Positions 56,686 through 64,000 of a DNA stretch of 64,000 bases are shown here, piece after piece. Position 1 is the stretch's first letter. Each line of letters opens with the position of its first letter. The notes below the pieces were generated by a model. It saw nothing but the letters and a program-made list of their open reading frames with translations. It was not told the DNA's origin and did not search any database. A program made the translations under genes and the position numbers. Source of the stretch: Desulfovibrio desulfuricans (GTDB taxonomy: Bacteria > Desulfobacterota > Desulfovibrionia > Desulfovibrionales > Desulfovibrionaceae); contig NZ_CP036295.1 in NCBI RefSeq assembly GCF_004801255.1, forward strand, positions 2,244,001-2,308,000, read 5' to 3'.

Positions 56686-57321
56686 TCAGGCCCTGGCGGA
56701 TATCCAGGCGTCAAGACCCGTGAGGTCTTCGCCCCAGGCAAACGAGCCGCCCTTGAGCTCCGGCCCCACGCCGTAAAACTGTGTGCCCACGGTTTCCGCC
56801 GCATCGCGGTCTGTGGGGGCGTCGCCCACCATCAGCACATCTGCGGGGTCAAGCTTCTGCCGGGCCACAATCTGCCCCAGCAGCACGGCCTTGGCTGGCG
56901 GCGAGCCGTGTATGCCGTCAAAATATCCGTCCAGCCCGCGCTCGCGCAGCACCGCCAGAACTTCCTCCTGCGGCGCGCCGGAGCAGACGAACATGGGCAG
57001 CCTGCCCCGCCAGGAGTCAAGAGTCTCCTGGATGCCCGGTATGAGCTCGCAACGGCGCAGCTCATCCAGCACGTATTCCGCAAAGCGGTTGCCAAGGGCT
57101 TCCGACTCTTGAGGCGTGATGGTTTTGCCCAGCACATCGGCAAAAAACCATTCAAACTTTTTGTAACGGCTCACGCCGCCGTGCACCTTGTGGTACATCA
57201 AAAAGCGGTCTCGCGCCTCGGGGCCAAAGGGCTCCATAAGGCGGCCAAAAGCACGGGTCTTTACAGGTACGCTGTCGAGTATGACGCCGTCGCAATCAAA
57301 CACAAGGCATTGCAGTGACAT
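56686..57321 (-). CDS. HAD-superfamily phosphatase
   Basis: The product has 211 residues. HAD motifs are LVFDCDGVILDS (I, catalytic Asp pair), FVCSGAPQEE (II), the Lys in SPPAKAVLL (III) and VLMVGDAPTDRDAA (IV), with an alpha-helical cap between I and II. AAGGAATTTT precedes the ATG at 57321. It is the last gene of the sugar operon 56686-60749, where a phosphatase could act on a phosphorylated 3-deoxy-ulosonate intermediate. The exact substrate is unknown. Confidence 0.8.
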   Translation of the reverse strand: MSLQCLVFDCDGVILDSVPVKTRAFGRLMEPFGPEARDRFLMYHKVHGGVSRYKKFEWFFADVLGKTITPQESEALGNRFAEYVLDELRRCELIPGIQETLDSWRGRLPMFVCSGAPQEEVLAVLRERGLDGYFDGIHGSPPAKAVLLGQIVARQKLDPADVLMVGDAPTDRDAAETVGTQFYGVGPELKGGSFAWGEDLTGLDAWISARA

Positions 57322-57371
57322 AAAATTCCTTAATCAGTTCGTGTCGGGCAGCGCGTAGAGATTTGCGCCCG

Positions 57372-58145
57372 TCAGTCCCATTGCTGCTGGCCGCCCTGGC
57401 CACGCATGCCGATAAGCTTGGCAGGCACGCCGCCCACAATGCTGAAAGGGGCCACGTTGCGGGTTACCACAGCTCCCGCGCCCACCACCGCGCCACGGCC
57501 AATGCGCACGTCGGGGGTGATGACGCAGTTGGCGCCGATCCACACGTCATCTTCAATTACAATCTGGCCGGGAACATGCCCCTGTTGCATGATGGGCACG
57601 TCCTTGCGGGCGATGCAGTGGTTTGCCGCGCGGATAACCGTGCCCGGCCCCACCGCGGTATGCGCGCCGATTTCGATGCGCCCCGCATCGGCTCCCACAT
57701 GCACGTTGGGCGAAAGGGCCACGTTGTCGTGCAGCACAAGCTCGCCGTCGCTGGCCGTAACAAAACAGCCGCGCCCCAGGCGTACGCCGTTGCCCAGATG
57801 CATGTTGCGGCAACCGGCAAGGCTCAGGCCGGTGCCAAAACGCGCCGACCCGCAATGTCTGAAGAGCCACCGCCAGGCAAGCAGGCGTGCGGCCAGCCCC
57901 AGCGGGGTGGGAATCCAGGCGAAGGCGGCAATCCACAATTCTTCAAGCGCTGCGGCAACCCTGCTGCCGATGCCGGGCGCACCGTGGTGACCCGGCTGTG
58001 CGGCCTTGCCCGCCGACCGGCCTGACTGCCCCGCCGCCGGCGTGTCGGCAGCGCCGCAGGGTTTTGTTCCTGCGGCGCATGCGCATTCAGAACCGGAAAC
58101 GGGCTTGTCCCCTTGCGCAGGGAAAGACTGGAGGTTGCCCGCCAT
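57372..58145 (-). CDS. Left-handed beta-helix (hexapeptide) acyltransferase
   Basis: The product has 257 residues. The first ~55 are Ala/Gly/Ser-rich with no recognisable fold, so translation may start later. From about 95 hexapeptide repeats run to about 245 (GVRLGRGCFV, NVALSPNVHVGADAGRIEIG, AVGPGTVIRAANHCIA, IVIEDDVWIGANCVITPDVR, AVVGAGAVVTRNV) and end with the typical VGGVPAKLIG. These are O- or N-acetyltransferases of sugars in lipopolysaccharide or capsule pathways. The ATG directly follows the stop of the cytidylyltransferase gene (TAAATG), implying coupled translation. Confidence 0.8.
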   Translation of the reverse strand: MAGNLQSFPAQGDKPVSGSECACAAGTKPCGAADTPAAGQSGRSAGKAAQPGHHGAPGIGSRVAAALEELWIAAFAWIPTPLGLAARLLAWRWLFRHCGSARFGTGLSLAGCRNMHLGNGVRLGRGCFVTASDGELVLHDNVALSPNVHVGADAGRIEIGAHTAVGPGTVIRAANHCIARKDVPIMQQGHVPGQIVIEDDVWIGANCVITPDVRIGRGAVVGAGAVVTRNVAPFSIVGGVPAKLIGMRGQGGQQQWD

Positions 58146-58916
58146 TTATTTGCGGTATCCCTTCATAAGGTCGTCGCCTTCCATCAGACGGGCCACGCGG
58201 GCCAGGTCTTCCGGTGTATCCACGCTCCAGGTGCGGCAGTCGGTGGGCACCATGTGCACCTTTTCGCCGTGCTCAAGGATACGCATCATGTCCACGGATT
58301 CGTAAATTTCCAGCGGGCTTTCGGGCAGTTCGTTAAAGTGCAGCAGATAGTCGCGGCGGAAGGGGATGATGCAGACCTGCTTGCGCATGGGAACCTTGTC
58401 TGAACCCTTTTTGCGCGAGGGGATGGGCTCGCGCGAAAAATAGAGCGCGTTGTTGAAGTGGTCGACAACCACCTTCACTTCGTTGGGGTCTTCAAATTCC
58501 TCAAGGGTGTCCATGTCGGCCATGAGGTTGACCACGTTGATGGAGGGGTCGGCCAGCATGGGGGCCACCGCGGCGTCGATCATTTCGGGGCGCACCATGG
58601 GCTCGTCGCCCTGCACCATCACCACGATGTCGGCCTTCTGGCCGGTGGCGGCCTCAATCTTCAACAGGGCCTCGGCGGTGCGCGTGGAGCAGCGCACATG
58701 GTGGTCGCCGGTCATCACGCTCTTGAGCCCGGCGTCCTTGCAGTAGTTTTCGATGATTTCGTCGCAGGTGGCCACATAGGTGGCGGTAAGAGTCTTGCTC
58801 ATGGCCGTACGAAAGGCCACATGCCCCACCATGGGTACATTGTGGATGAGGGCAAGCGGTTTGCCGGGGTAACGGCTGGAACCCATGCGTGCGGGAATGA
58901 TGGCAATAATGTTCAT
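58146..58916 (-). CDS. KdsB-like CMP-ulosonate cytidylyltransferase
   Basis: The product has 256 residues. The N-terminal IIAIIPARMGSSRYPGKPLA (nucleotide-binding), VVMVQGDEPMVRPEMI, EVKVVVDHFNNALYFSREPI and the terminal SVDTPEDLARVARL follow the pattern of 3-deoxy-D-manno-octulosonate cytidylyltransferase. The usual DHxSGTDR segment is changed (DHHVRCSTRTAE), so the activated sugar may not be KDO itself. It would make a CMP-sugar for a cell-surface glycan. It sits between the epimerase and the acyltransferase in one operon. Confidence 0.82.
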   Translation of the reverse strand: MNIIAIIPARMGSSRYPGKPLALIHNVPMVGHVAFRTAMSKTLTATYVATCDEIIENYCKDAGLKSVMTGDHHVRCSTRTAEALLKIEAATGQKADIVVMVQGDEPMVRPEMIDAAVAPMLADPSINVVNLMADMDTLEEFEDPNEVKVVVDHFNNALYFSREPIPSRKKGSDKVPMRKQVCIIPFRRDYLLHFNELPESPLEIYESVDMMRILEHGEKVHMVPTDCRTWSVDTPEDLARVARLMEGDDLMKGYRK

Positions 58917-59028
58917 CTACGGCTCCTTGTGGCCTCAAAATAATTGCTGTGGTTTCAAAAATCGCATCCGAATCATCGCCGCGCGGCCATGGACCGCCCC
59001 CGGCGCAAACCTGCCCATGGGACAGGCC

Positions 59029-59943
59029 CTAGTCGTCAGTGGGTACGAGGTATCCGCCTTCTGAAGCCAGTTCGGGGTGCATTTCCTTGTGTTCTTCTTC
59101 CATGACGCGCAGGATGCCCTGCCCCAGATCAACCGTAAGCGGCGGAACCAGCTTGCGGCCCACCTTGGGCATAAAGGCGTAAGGCGTGACCTGATAATGA
59201 CCGCTGTTGGGGTCGTTTTGATAGCTTATGGTCAGCTCTTTGCCCAGCATTTCGCCGATCATCTTGAACAGGTCGCCCACGCGCATGGGCTGATTGCCCG
59301 AAATGATGATGTTCTGGTTTTCAAACTCGGGGTCGAGCACCGCAAGGGTGGCCGCCGAGGCGTCGTCCACATGCACGTATTCGCGCAGGGCCGAGGGAGC
59401 GCCGTAGTAGGTGATGCCGCCGGTGGCCAGCGCCTCGTAGACAAAGCGGTTGATGGCGTTGCGCCGGTCGGAGCGCGGGCCGTACAGCGAGCCGTAACGC
59501 AGGATGGTGTACGGCAGGTTGTGCATGGCCTGATAGTTTTCGATATACAGCTCGCAGGCCTGCTTGCTGCAGCGGTAAAAACCGCCGGACTTGCCGTACA
59601 CGTACAGGGAACTGGCAAAAACGTAGCGCTTCACGCCCGCCTTGCGGCAGGCCTCAAGCACCATGACGTTGCCAAGCACGTTGATGCGCGCCGTGTCCAC
59701 CGGGCGGTTGTTGGCCTCGCCGATGTCGGCGATGCCCGCGTAGTTGAAGACCATGTCCGCGCCGGCAACGGCCTTGTTCACGGTTTCTTCGTCCAGAATA
59801 TTGCCGGCAATCATGGTCTGGTCGGGGCGCAGCCAGGGCGAGGGATGCAGATCGACAATGGTTACGGCATGTCCCGCTTCAGAAAGCTTGTCGCAGATAT
59901 GCGAGCCCAAAAAGCCAGACCCGCCGAATACGGTAATTTTCAC
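59029..59943 (-). CDS. NAD-dependent epimerase/dehydratase (extended SDR)
   Basis: The product has 304 residues. The Rossmann motif is VFGGSGFLGSHICDKL, followed by NYAGIADIGE, YVFASSLYVYGKSGG, the catalytic pair in FYRCSKQACE (YxxxK), LRYGSLYGPRSDRRN and REYVHVDDAS. It acts on a nucleotide- or keto-sugar by oxidation/reduction, epimerisation or dehydration. The gene lies 11 bases after the aldolase gene and 112 before the cytidylyltransferase gene. Confidence 0.85.
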   Translation of the reverse strand: MKITVFGGSGFLGSHICDKLSEAGHAVTIVDLHPSPWLRPDQTMIAGNILDEETVNKAVAGADMVFNYAGIADIGEANNRPVDTARINVLGNVMVLEACRKAGVKRYVFASSLYVYGKSGGFYRCSKQACELYIENYQAMHNLPYTILRYGSLYGPRSDRRNAINRFVYEALATGGITYYGAPSALREYVHVDDASAATLAVLDPEFENQNIIISGNQPMRVGDLFKMIGEMLGKELTISYQNDPNSGHYQVTPYAFMPKVGRKLVPPLTVDLGQGILRVMEEEHKEMHPELASEGGYLVPTDD

Positions 59944-59954
59944 AGTTGTTCTCC

Positions 59955-60749
59955 CTAATTGGGGCGCTCAGCCGCCCGCCACAAAAAGACCGAATCAATG
60001 CCATATGCGATAAAACGGCTGCCCGCCGCAATCTGACGGGTGAGCTCCTCCGGGTCGGGCTGCACGATATGCAGGCCCATGCGCGCCCCGGCGCTGGCGC
60101 ACCCCGCCGCAATGCGTGCCATGGCCGCCTTGAAGTCAGGGTGGTCAAACTGACCGGTGAGGCCCATGGAGCCAGAGAGGTCGTACGGACCAACCATGAT
60201 GGCGTCAAGGCGCGGATGCGCCAGGATGGCCTTGAGATTGTCCACCGCGCGGATATGTTCGATCTGGGCTACCAAAAATATTTCTGGCGCGCGGCTGGCG
60301 CGGTAATCGTCAAACTTTTTGCCAAACACGTTGGCGCGGCAGTAGCCCACGCCACGGTATTCGGGCGCGGTTTCGCCCGGTTTGCGCCAGCTGTCCTGAC
60401 CGGGGTACACCGAAAGGTCAATGGCGCGGTCAAGCTGCTCGCGGCTCTCGATCATGGGGAAGATAAGCCCCTGAGCGCCAGCCTCAAGCGCAGCCTTTAT
60501 CTGGGTTTTGCTGGCCTCGCCCAGACGGGCGAAAGGCGCGGCGCCGCCGCATTCGATGGCGCGGAAGATATCCGGCAGGCCTGTACGGCCAAACGAGCCG
60601 TGTTCCATATCAACGGCAACCCAGTCGTAACCGGCGCGGGCCATCAGCTCGGCCACGTCGGACGAAGGCAGTTGCAGCCATGTACCCACAGTGGCTTTGT
60701 CAGCCGCCAGCCGCGCACGAATTTCATGTACAGTCATATCAAGCGGCAT
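59955..60749 (-). CDS. HpcH/HpaI-family class II aldolase
   Basis: The product has 264 residues. The motifs are VGTWLQLPSSDVAELMARAG, DWVAVDMEHGSFG (catalytic His region), GAQGLIFPMIES (metal region), GVGYCRANVFG, LVAQIEHIRAVDNL and AIMVGPYDLSGSMG. Members join pyruvate to an aldehyde, or split 2-keto-3-deoxy acids. It is the first gene of the operon ending at 56686 and could make the keto-deoxy acid that the later genes modify and activate. No ribosome site of note precedes the ATG at 60749. Confidence 0.85.
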   Translation of the reverse strand: MPLDMTVHEIRARLAADKATVGTWLQLPSSDVAELMARAGYDWVAVDMEHGSFGRTGLPDIFRAIECGGAAPFARLGEASKTQIKAALEAGAQGLIFPMIESREQLDRAIDLSVYPGQDSWRKPGETAPEYRGVGYCRANVFGKKFDDYRASRAPEIFLVAQIEHIRAVDNLKAILAHPRLDAIMVGPYDLSGSMGLTGQFDHPDFKAAMARIAAGCASAGARMGLHIVQPDPEELTRQIAAGSRFIAYGIDSVFLWRAAERPN

Positions 60750-61049
60750 GCCGCCGCAGGGTTAAAGTTTGCGAAAAACGCTCTACACTATACGCCCTGC
60801 TTTCAACGTGCGCAATACAGCCTGCAGGGCCTGCCCCGCATATGGGCCCAAGCATACGCCTGCGGCAGGGACAAACAGGCCCTCAACCAGCAGAGGCGCA
60901 CGGTCCCAGATGGCCCTCAACGCAAACAGCCGTGCGCAACCGATGGTATTTTTTACAAAAGCCAGTGAAGGCGATATGAAATTGTTAATTATTTATCAAG
61001 GAGGGAGCACATAAAGGTCGGGACTTGGCGTTTTGCGTCGGTCATGCTA

Positions 61050-61082
61050 ATAAAAAGCCCCCCGTCGGAAACGGAGGGGCTT
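61050..61082 (-). terminator. Minus-strand intrinsic terminator
   Basis: On the minus strand AAGCCCC-TCCG pairs with CGG-GGGGCTT around a short loop, and TTTTTATTA follows. It would stop transcripts coming from flgH or from an RNA in the gap before they enter the aldolase operon. Confidence 0.7.
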
Positions 61083-61235
61083 GGTAGGGAACCTGACTGC
61101 GGCAGAACAGTCTGGTTCGCAGGAGGAGGCTGGAAAACCAGCAAGAACGTCAGCGCCTTTTGACGCTGGCACTTGCATGCAAAACTCCGCAGCTGGCAGA
61201 AGCCTGCGGGGATGTTGTACTCCATTCTCCGCCGG

Positions 61236-61268
61236 AGCTCCTGGATCGCAAGATTCAGGAGCTTTTTC
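61236..61268 (+). terminator. Plus-strand intrinsic terminator with GCAA tetraloop
   Basis: AGCTCCTGGATC pairs with GATTCAGGAGCT (12 pairs, one G-T) closed by GCAA, followed by five T. No plus-strand gene lies upstream, which is why a non-coding transcript is suspected. Confidence 0.7.
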
Positions 61269-61628
61269 ATTTTGGCGGGACAGCCCGGACAAATGGGCAA
61301 AAAAATGCGCCCGGCGGCGTTTTGCCTTTGCGGCAACGGTCTTTATGAACTGCCAACAACATAGAATGGAAGAAATTTTAGGTCAAGGAGCTGCGCAATT
61401 TTTCACATATTTTTTGCATTTTATTTTTATCAACATTGTTAATCTATTAAAATATCAGTGTAAAATAATCGACTTTTTTTCGCCCCCCGCAGCCCGTCTC
61501 TTTGCGGCGTTTAGGCCGCTGGCGGCAAGCTTGCCTGATTGTCCTGCCGCAGCATCCCCATACGCACACACCCCGCCAGCGCTCGCGCCGACGGGGTGTG
61601 CAGTTGCATCCGAGGTGATCGAAGCCAG

Positions 61629-62348
61629 CTAGAACGGCCAGATATTGTCCATAAGCCGCGTGAACCAGCCGGGCTTCTGTTTGTCGGCCAGAACGCCCTT
61701 GCCGTAATATTCGATACTGGCATCGGCAATCTGGGTGGAAAGCACGCTGTTGTCCGCACCGACATCCTTTGAACGGATCATGCCGCGCACAACCATATAC
61801 TCTGTTTCTTCGTTTACCTTGATCTCGCGCGCGCCCTCAATTTCCATCAGACCGCCGGGCAGCACGCGCAGCACGCGCGTGGCCAGGGAGGTGGTGACGT
61901 AGTTTTCACGCTTGGTCTTGCCCGTTGCCGTCAGACCGCTGACAGACCCCGTATTCAGCACGGGCAGCCCCACCGCCGGTTGCGGCCCAACAGGTACAAA
62001 GGGGATAAAACCCGCGTGATCGCGGTTAAACATGGCCGAAACCTGGTAATCGTTGGAGCCGTTTTTGGAGGCTGTGGTTTCGGCCTTGTTCTGGGCCTTG
62101 GTGTTTTCCACCAGTTTGACCACCACAATATCTCCCACGCGGCGGGCGCGGCTGTCTTCAAACAGTGTATCTGACTCGCTGGCGGCAAAAAGCGAGCCGG
62201 GGTTGTTGGCCGCATTTCCCTCCTGCCGGTATTCCTGCGGCGGGGTCACCGGCGGGTGCAGGGCTGGCCGCCGGGTCGGACTGCCGCCGCAGGCGACGCA
62301 AAACAGATAGGTCAGCGCCAGTACGGGTATCAAGTAACGTGCCTGCAT
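61629..62348 (-). CDS. flgH: Flagellar L-ring protein FlgH
   Basis: The product has 239 residues from the ATG at 62348, with GGAGAGG upstream. The lipoprotein signal (LIPVLALTYLFCVAC) ends in a lipidation Cys. The body matches FlgH: GSLFAASESDTLFEDSRARR, GDIVVVKLVENTKAQNKAET, LPVLNTGSVSGLTATGKTKR, LPGGLMEIEGAREIKVNEET and STQIADASIEYYGKGVLADK. It builds the outer-membrane L ring around the flagellar rod. The gene follows flgA by 24 bases. The expected flgI is not downstream. Confidence 0.95.
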   Translation of the reverse strand: MQARYLIPVLALTYLFCVACGGSPTRRPALHPPVTPPQEYRQEGNAANNPGSLFAASESDTLFEDSRARRVGDIVVVKLVENTKAQNKAETTASKNGSNDYQVSAMFNRDHAGFIPFVPVGPQPAVGLPVLNTGSVSGLTATGKTKRENYVTTSLATRVLRVLPGGLMEIEGAREIKVNEETEYMVVRGMIRSKDVGADNSVLSTQIADASIEYYGKGVLADKQKPGWFTRLMDNIWPF

Positions 62349-62372
62349 TTTCCTCTCCTTCACCTTTGAGCG

Positions 62373-63650
62373 CTAGTGGATTTCCACAGTGCTGCCATCT
62401 TTTACAATGGCGTAGACCTGTTTTTTTGTTTGCAGATTTCGTACCGCTATGGTTGCGCCCGGCTCGCCGTCGCCCAGAGCCTGGGCCTGCGTGGCTATGC
62501 GCAGATTACCCTTGCGATACACAAGGTTGACCACGTCGCCTCGCTTGACCATCAGCTGGCTCACAAGATCACTTTGCAAAATTGGCTCGCCCGTATTGAG
62601 GGAGCGGTTAAGCTGCCAGGGGCCGCCGCGCCCGTCCCAGGGCAGGTCGCGCAGCTGGCTGGCGTTGACCTTCATAAAGGTTACCGACTCCGCAGCCAGG
62701 GCCTCACCCTTGTTCATTGGACGTGAAGCCGCCGGGGCCGTTATCCATAGGGTGAGGTTGACCGTGCCCGAGATGCGCCGCAGCACGTTGCCGTCAACCT
62801 CCTGCACGGCAAAGCGCAGGGGTACGCGCCCCGGCGAGAGCTTGCCCGGCTCAAGTTGCACCCGCTGCTGCGCGTGGGCCAGAAAAATATAATCCGGCAG
62901 GCGAAAATCGCTCAGCTCCACCTCGCCCGGCATGGCCGCAAGCTGGGGCGTCAGGCTTTTGACAACATAGGAGCGCAGGTCTTCCTCGTGAAACACCAGG
63001 CCGCCGCGCTGGATTACCAGTGAGCTGGGCAGGATGCAGCGCCCGGCCACTTCCTTGCCTAGCGCCTGCCTCAGGGCATGGGCAAGCCGGGAGTTGTTGA
63101 TCTGCAAAGGCTTGCCTTCTTCGGGCGGCGCTGGCCAAAGCTGCTGCGTGCGCAGCTGCCCCCAGATATCTGGGGCTATCTGCCCCAGCGGAACGGCAAT
63201 ATCCCCCAACAGCACCATCTCTGAATTGGTGACTGCGGCCGACAATATTTTGAGCCGCCAATCGCCGGGGCCAAGCATGTTGAGCTGGCCATCCTGCGCC
63301 ATGGGGGCCTCGCCCGCCGCAAGCTGGTTGCGCGCTTTGGCGGCGCGCTGATCCTGAGCGTCGTCGGGCAGCGGCATTTGCCCCGCCTGGGCCTGCTGCG
63401 GCGTGCGCAGCTGGGTCACAATCTGGTTGGGCGAGCGCCGGTGGTTGCGATCGTTATCCTGCCATGTGGCGCCGGAAACACCGCTCTGCGGAGCCGCATA
63501 CGCCGTAGGCGCAGGCGGCAGCAAGATCGCACCCCAAAGCATGGCGCAGGCAAGCCCGCAGGCCGCACCGCGCGGAGCCTTGCGTGTCGGCGCCCCCGCA
63601 TGCAGCCCAAGGCTGCCCAATATTGCCCTTATGCCCCGCAAAAACCGCAT
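62373..63650 (-). CDS. flgA: Flagella basal-body P-ring formation protein FlgA
   Basis: The product has 425 residues, longer than the usual ~220. A signal-like N terminus and an extra region rich in Gln and Asn (to about 120) precede the recognisable part. That part has SPGRVPLRFAVQEVDGNVLR and the C-terminal SAF domain (MNKGEALAAESVTFMKVNAS, GEPILQSDLVSQLMVKRGDV, NLVYRKGNLRIATQAQALGD and TIAVRNLQTKKQVYAIVKD). FlgA is a periplasmic chaperone for P-ring (FlgI) assembly. It starts nine bases after flgG. Confidence 0.92.
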   Translation of the reverse strand: MRFLRGIRAILGSLGLHAGAPTRKAPRGAACGLACAMLWGAILLPPAPTAYAAPQSGVSGATWQDNDRNHRRSPNQIVTQLRTPQQAQAGQMPLPDDAQDQRAAKARNQLAAGEAPMAQDGQLNMLGPGDWRLKILSAAVTNSEMVLLGDIAVPLGQIAPDIWGQLRTQQLWPAPPEEGKPLQINNSRLAHALRQALGKEVAGRCILPSSLVIQRGGLVFHEEDLRSYVVKSLTPQLAAMPGEVELSDFRLPDYIFLAHAQQRVQLEPGKLSPGRVPLRFAVQEVDGNVLRRISGTVNLTLWITAPAASRPMNKGEALAAESVTFMKVNASQLRDLPWDGRGGPWQLNRSLNTGEPILQSDLVSQLMVKRGDVVNLVYRKGNLRIATQAQALGDGEPGATIAVRNLQTKKQVYAIVKDGSTVEIH

Positions 63651-63659
63651 AACGCACCC

Positions 63660-64000
63660 CTAACTGCGCTTGAGCTGTACAGCTATGCCCAGCATGGAAT
63701 CTGACGTCTGAATGGACTTGGAGTTTACTTCGTAAGCGCGCTGGCCCACGATCATGTTCACCATTTCGTCCACGACCTCGACGTTGGACATTTCCAGAAA
63801 GCCCTGAGCCAACGTGCCCACATTGTCTGTGCCGGGCACGCCTTCGGTGGAGTCGCCTGATGCCTGTGTGGGCGTGTAGAGGTTACGCCCGCGAGCGTCG
63901 AGACCAGCCGGGTTGATAAAGGTGTAGAGCGGAATTTCCGCCCCGGCCAGTTCCTGCCCCTGCGAGTCAAGAGCCGCGATGTGGCCCGAAGACGAGACGG
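63660..64000 (-). CDS. flgG: Flagellar distal rod protein FlgG, 3' part
   Basis: The minus strand from the window edge to the TAG at 63660-63662 encodes the C-terminal ~112 residues of a flagellar rod protein: [20 protein letters not shown], then [20 protein letters not shown] and [20 protein letters not shown], ending in AVQLKRS. The pattern SNV(E/D)xVxEMVxMIxxQRAYExNSK is the C-terminal coiled-coil hallmark of the rod/hook family and best fits FlgG. The 5' part lies outside the window. Confidence 0.93.
   Translation of the reverse strand, partial: VSSSGHIAALDSQGQELAGAEIPLYTFINPAGLDARGRNLYTPTQASGDSTEGVPGTDNVGTLAQGFLEMSNVEVVDEMVNMIVGQRAYEVNSKSIQTSDSMLGIAVQLKRS

Larger units (their letters stand above)
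61020..61268 (+). ncRNA. Candidate structured RNA ending in a strong terminator
   Basis: Successive stem-loops can be drawn on the plus strand: 61055-61082, CTGG-AAAA-CCAG near 61130, CAGCG/CGCTG near 61151-61170, CCGCAG/CTGCGG near 61186-61210. The last is a perfect 12-bp stem with a GCAA tetraloop (61236-61263) followed by TTTTT. No coding frame fits. The direction is uncertain because the first hairpin has a T run on the minus strand. I match it to no known RNA family by eye. Confidence 0.3.
60750..61628. other. Gene-free, structured intergenic region between the sugar operon and flgH
   Basis: About 880 bp hold no recognised gene. The left part (60750-60970) should contain the aldolase promoter, read leftwards. 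At 60976-61014 a 12-codon frame (MKLLIIYQGGST) with GAAGG upstream is followed by the structured segment listed separately. The 61340-61480 part is AT-rich. A long hairpin lies at 61566-61600 (CACACCCCG/CGGGGTGTG), directly behind flgH, without a T run. Confidence 0.5.

Noticed and set aside
61081..61632. Plus-strand open frame of 183 codons between the sugar operon and flgH
   Set aside because: It spans an intrinsic terminator and changes composition abruptly from GC-rich to AT-rich. There is no ribosome site or recognisable domain.

Overview
The window reads as a chromosomal segment of a GC-rich, flagellated, selenocysteine-using bacterium, most likely a Desulfovibrio-type member of the Desulfovibrionales. 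The reasons are the gene order tRNA-Leu, tig, clpP, clpX, lon; a SelD with an in-frame UGA at its catalytic position; the flgG-flgA-flgH order; and several membrane or periplasmic proteins of a kind I associate with that group. The assignment is from gene content only.

Layout. Positions 1-2830 (minus strand) hold a TauE/SafE-like membrane protein with a frameshift in its signal peptide, then wreckage of two respiratory complex I genes: nuoN with at least six frameshifts and a nuoM fragment with an internal deletion. Positions 2928-5568 carry a degenerate-GGDEF/EAL protein and an HDOD protein. An AT-rich gene-free gap (5640-6428) precedes the main feature, a non-ribosomal peptide/polyketide cluster at 6429 to about 33500. 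Two translationally coupled minus-strand megasynthase genes (9884-26707, 5607 aa, and 6429-9884, 1151 aa) give the line C-A-T / C-T-E / C-T / C-A-T / KS-DH-KR-T / C // A(MT)-T-TE. Two modules have no adenylation domain, the polyketide module has no acyltransferase, and the last A domain is split by a methyltransferase between core motifs A2 and A3. Specificity codes read by eye suggest an aromatic residue (Tyr-like), Ser (matching the EntF-type code) and a Gln-like residue. Divergently transcribed next door are a KamA-family radical SAM aminomutase, a type II thioesterase and an Sfp-type phosphopantetheinyl transferase, with an SyrD/PvdE-type peptide exporter further along. Together they can prime, load, proofread, release and export a product that I do not recognise.

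Positions 29742-40747 mix two paralogous ABC-type substrate-binding proteins, a DUF697 protein, the exporter coupled to a small Cys-containing secreted protein and an SPFH protein, an MFS transporter fused to two extracytoplasmic sensor-like regions, a formyltransferase-like protein lacking the usual Asn, and a VanX-like dipeptidase.

From 40904 on the content is housekeeping: selD, tRNA-Leu(UAG), tig-clpP-clpX-lon, cobU between two exported or membrane-anchored proteins, thiD, fliJ, a MotE-like gene and truA. A minus-strand operon at 56686-60749 (HpaI-type aldolase, NAD-dependent epimerase, KdsB-like cytidylyltransferase, hexapeptide acyltransferase, HAD phosphatase) looks like a pathway for an activated, modified 3-deoxy-ulosonic-type sugar. 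A structured gene-free stretch (60750-61628) separates it from flgH, flgA and the 3' end of flgG. I saw no CRISPR array, rRNA or insertion sequence.
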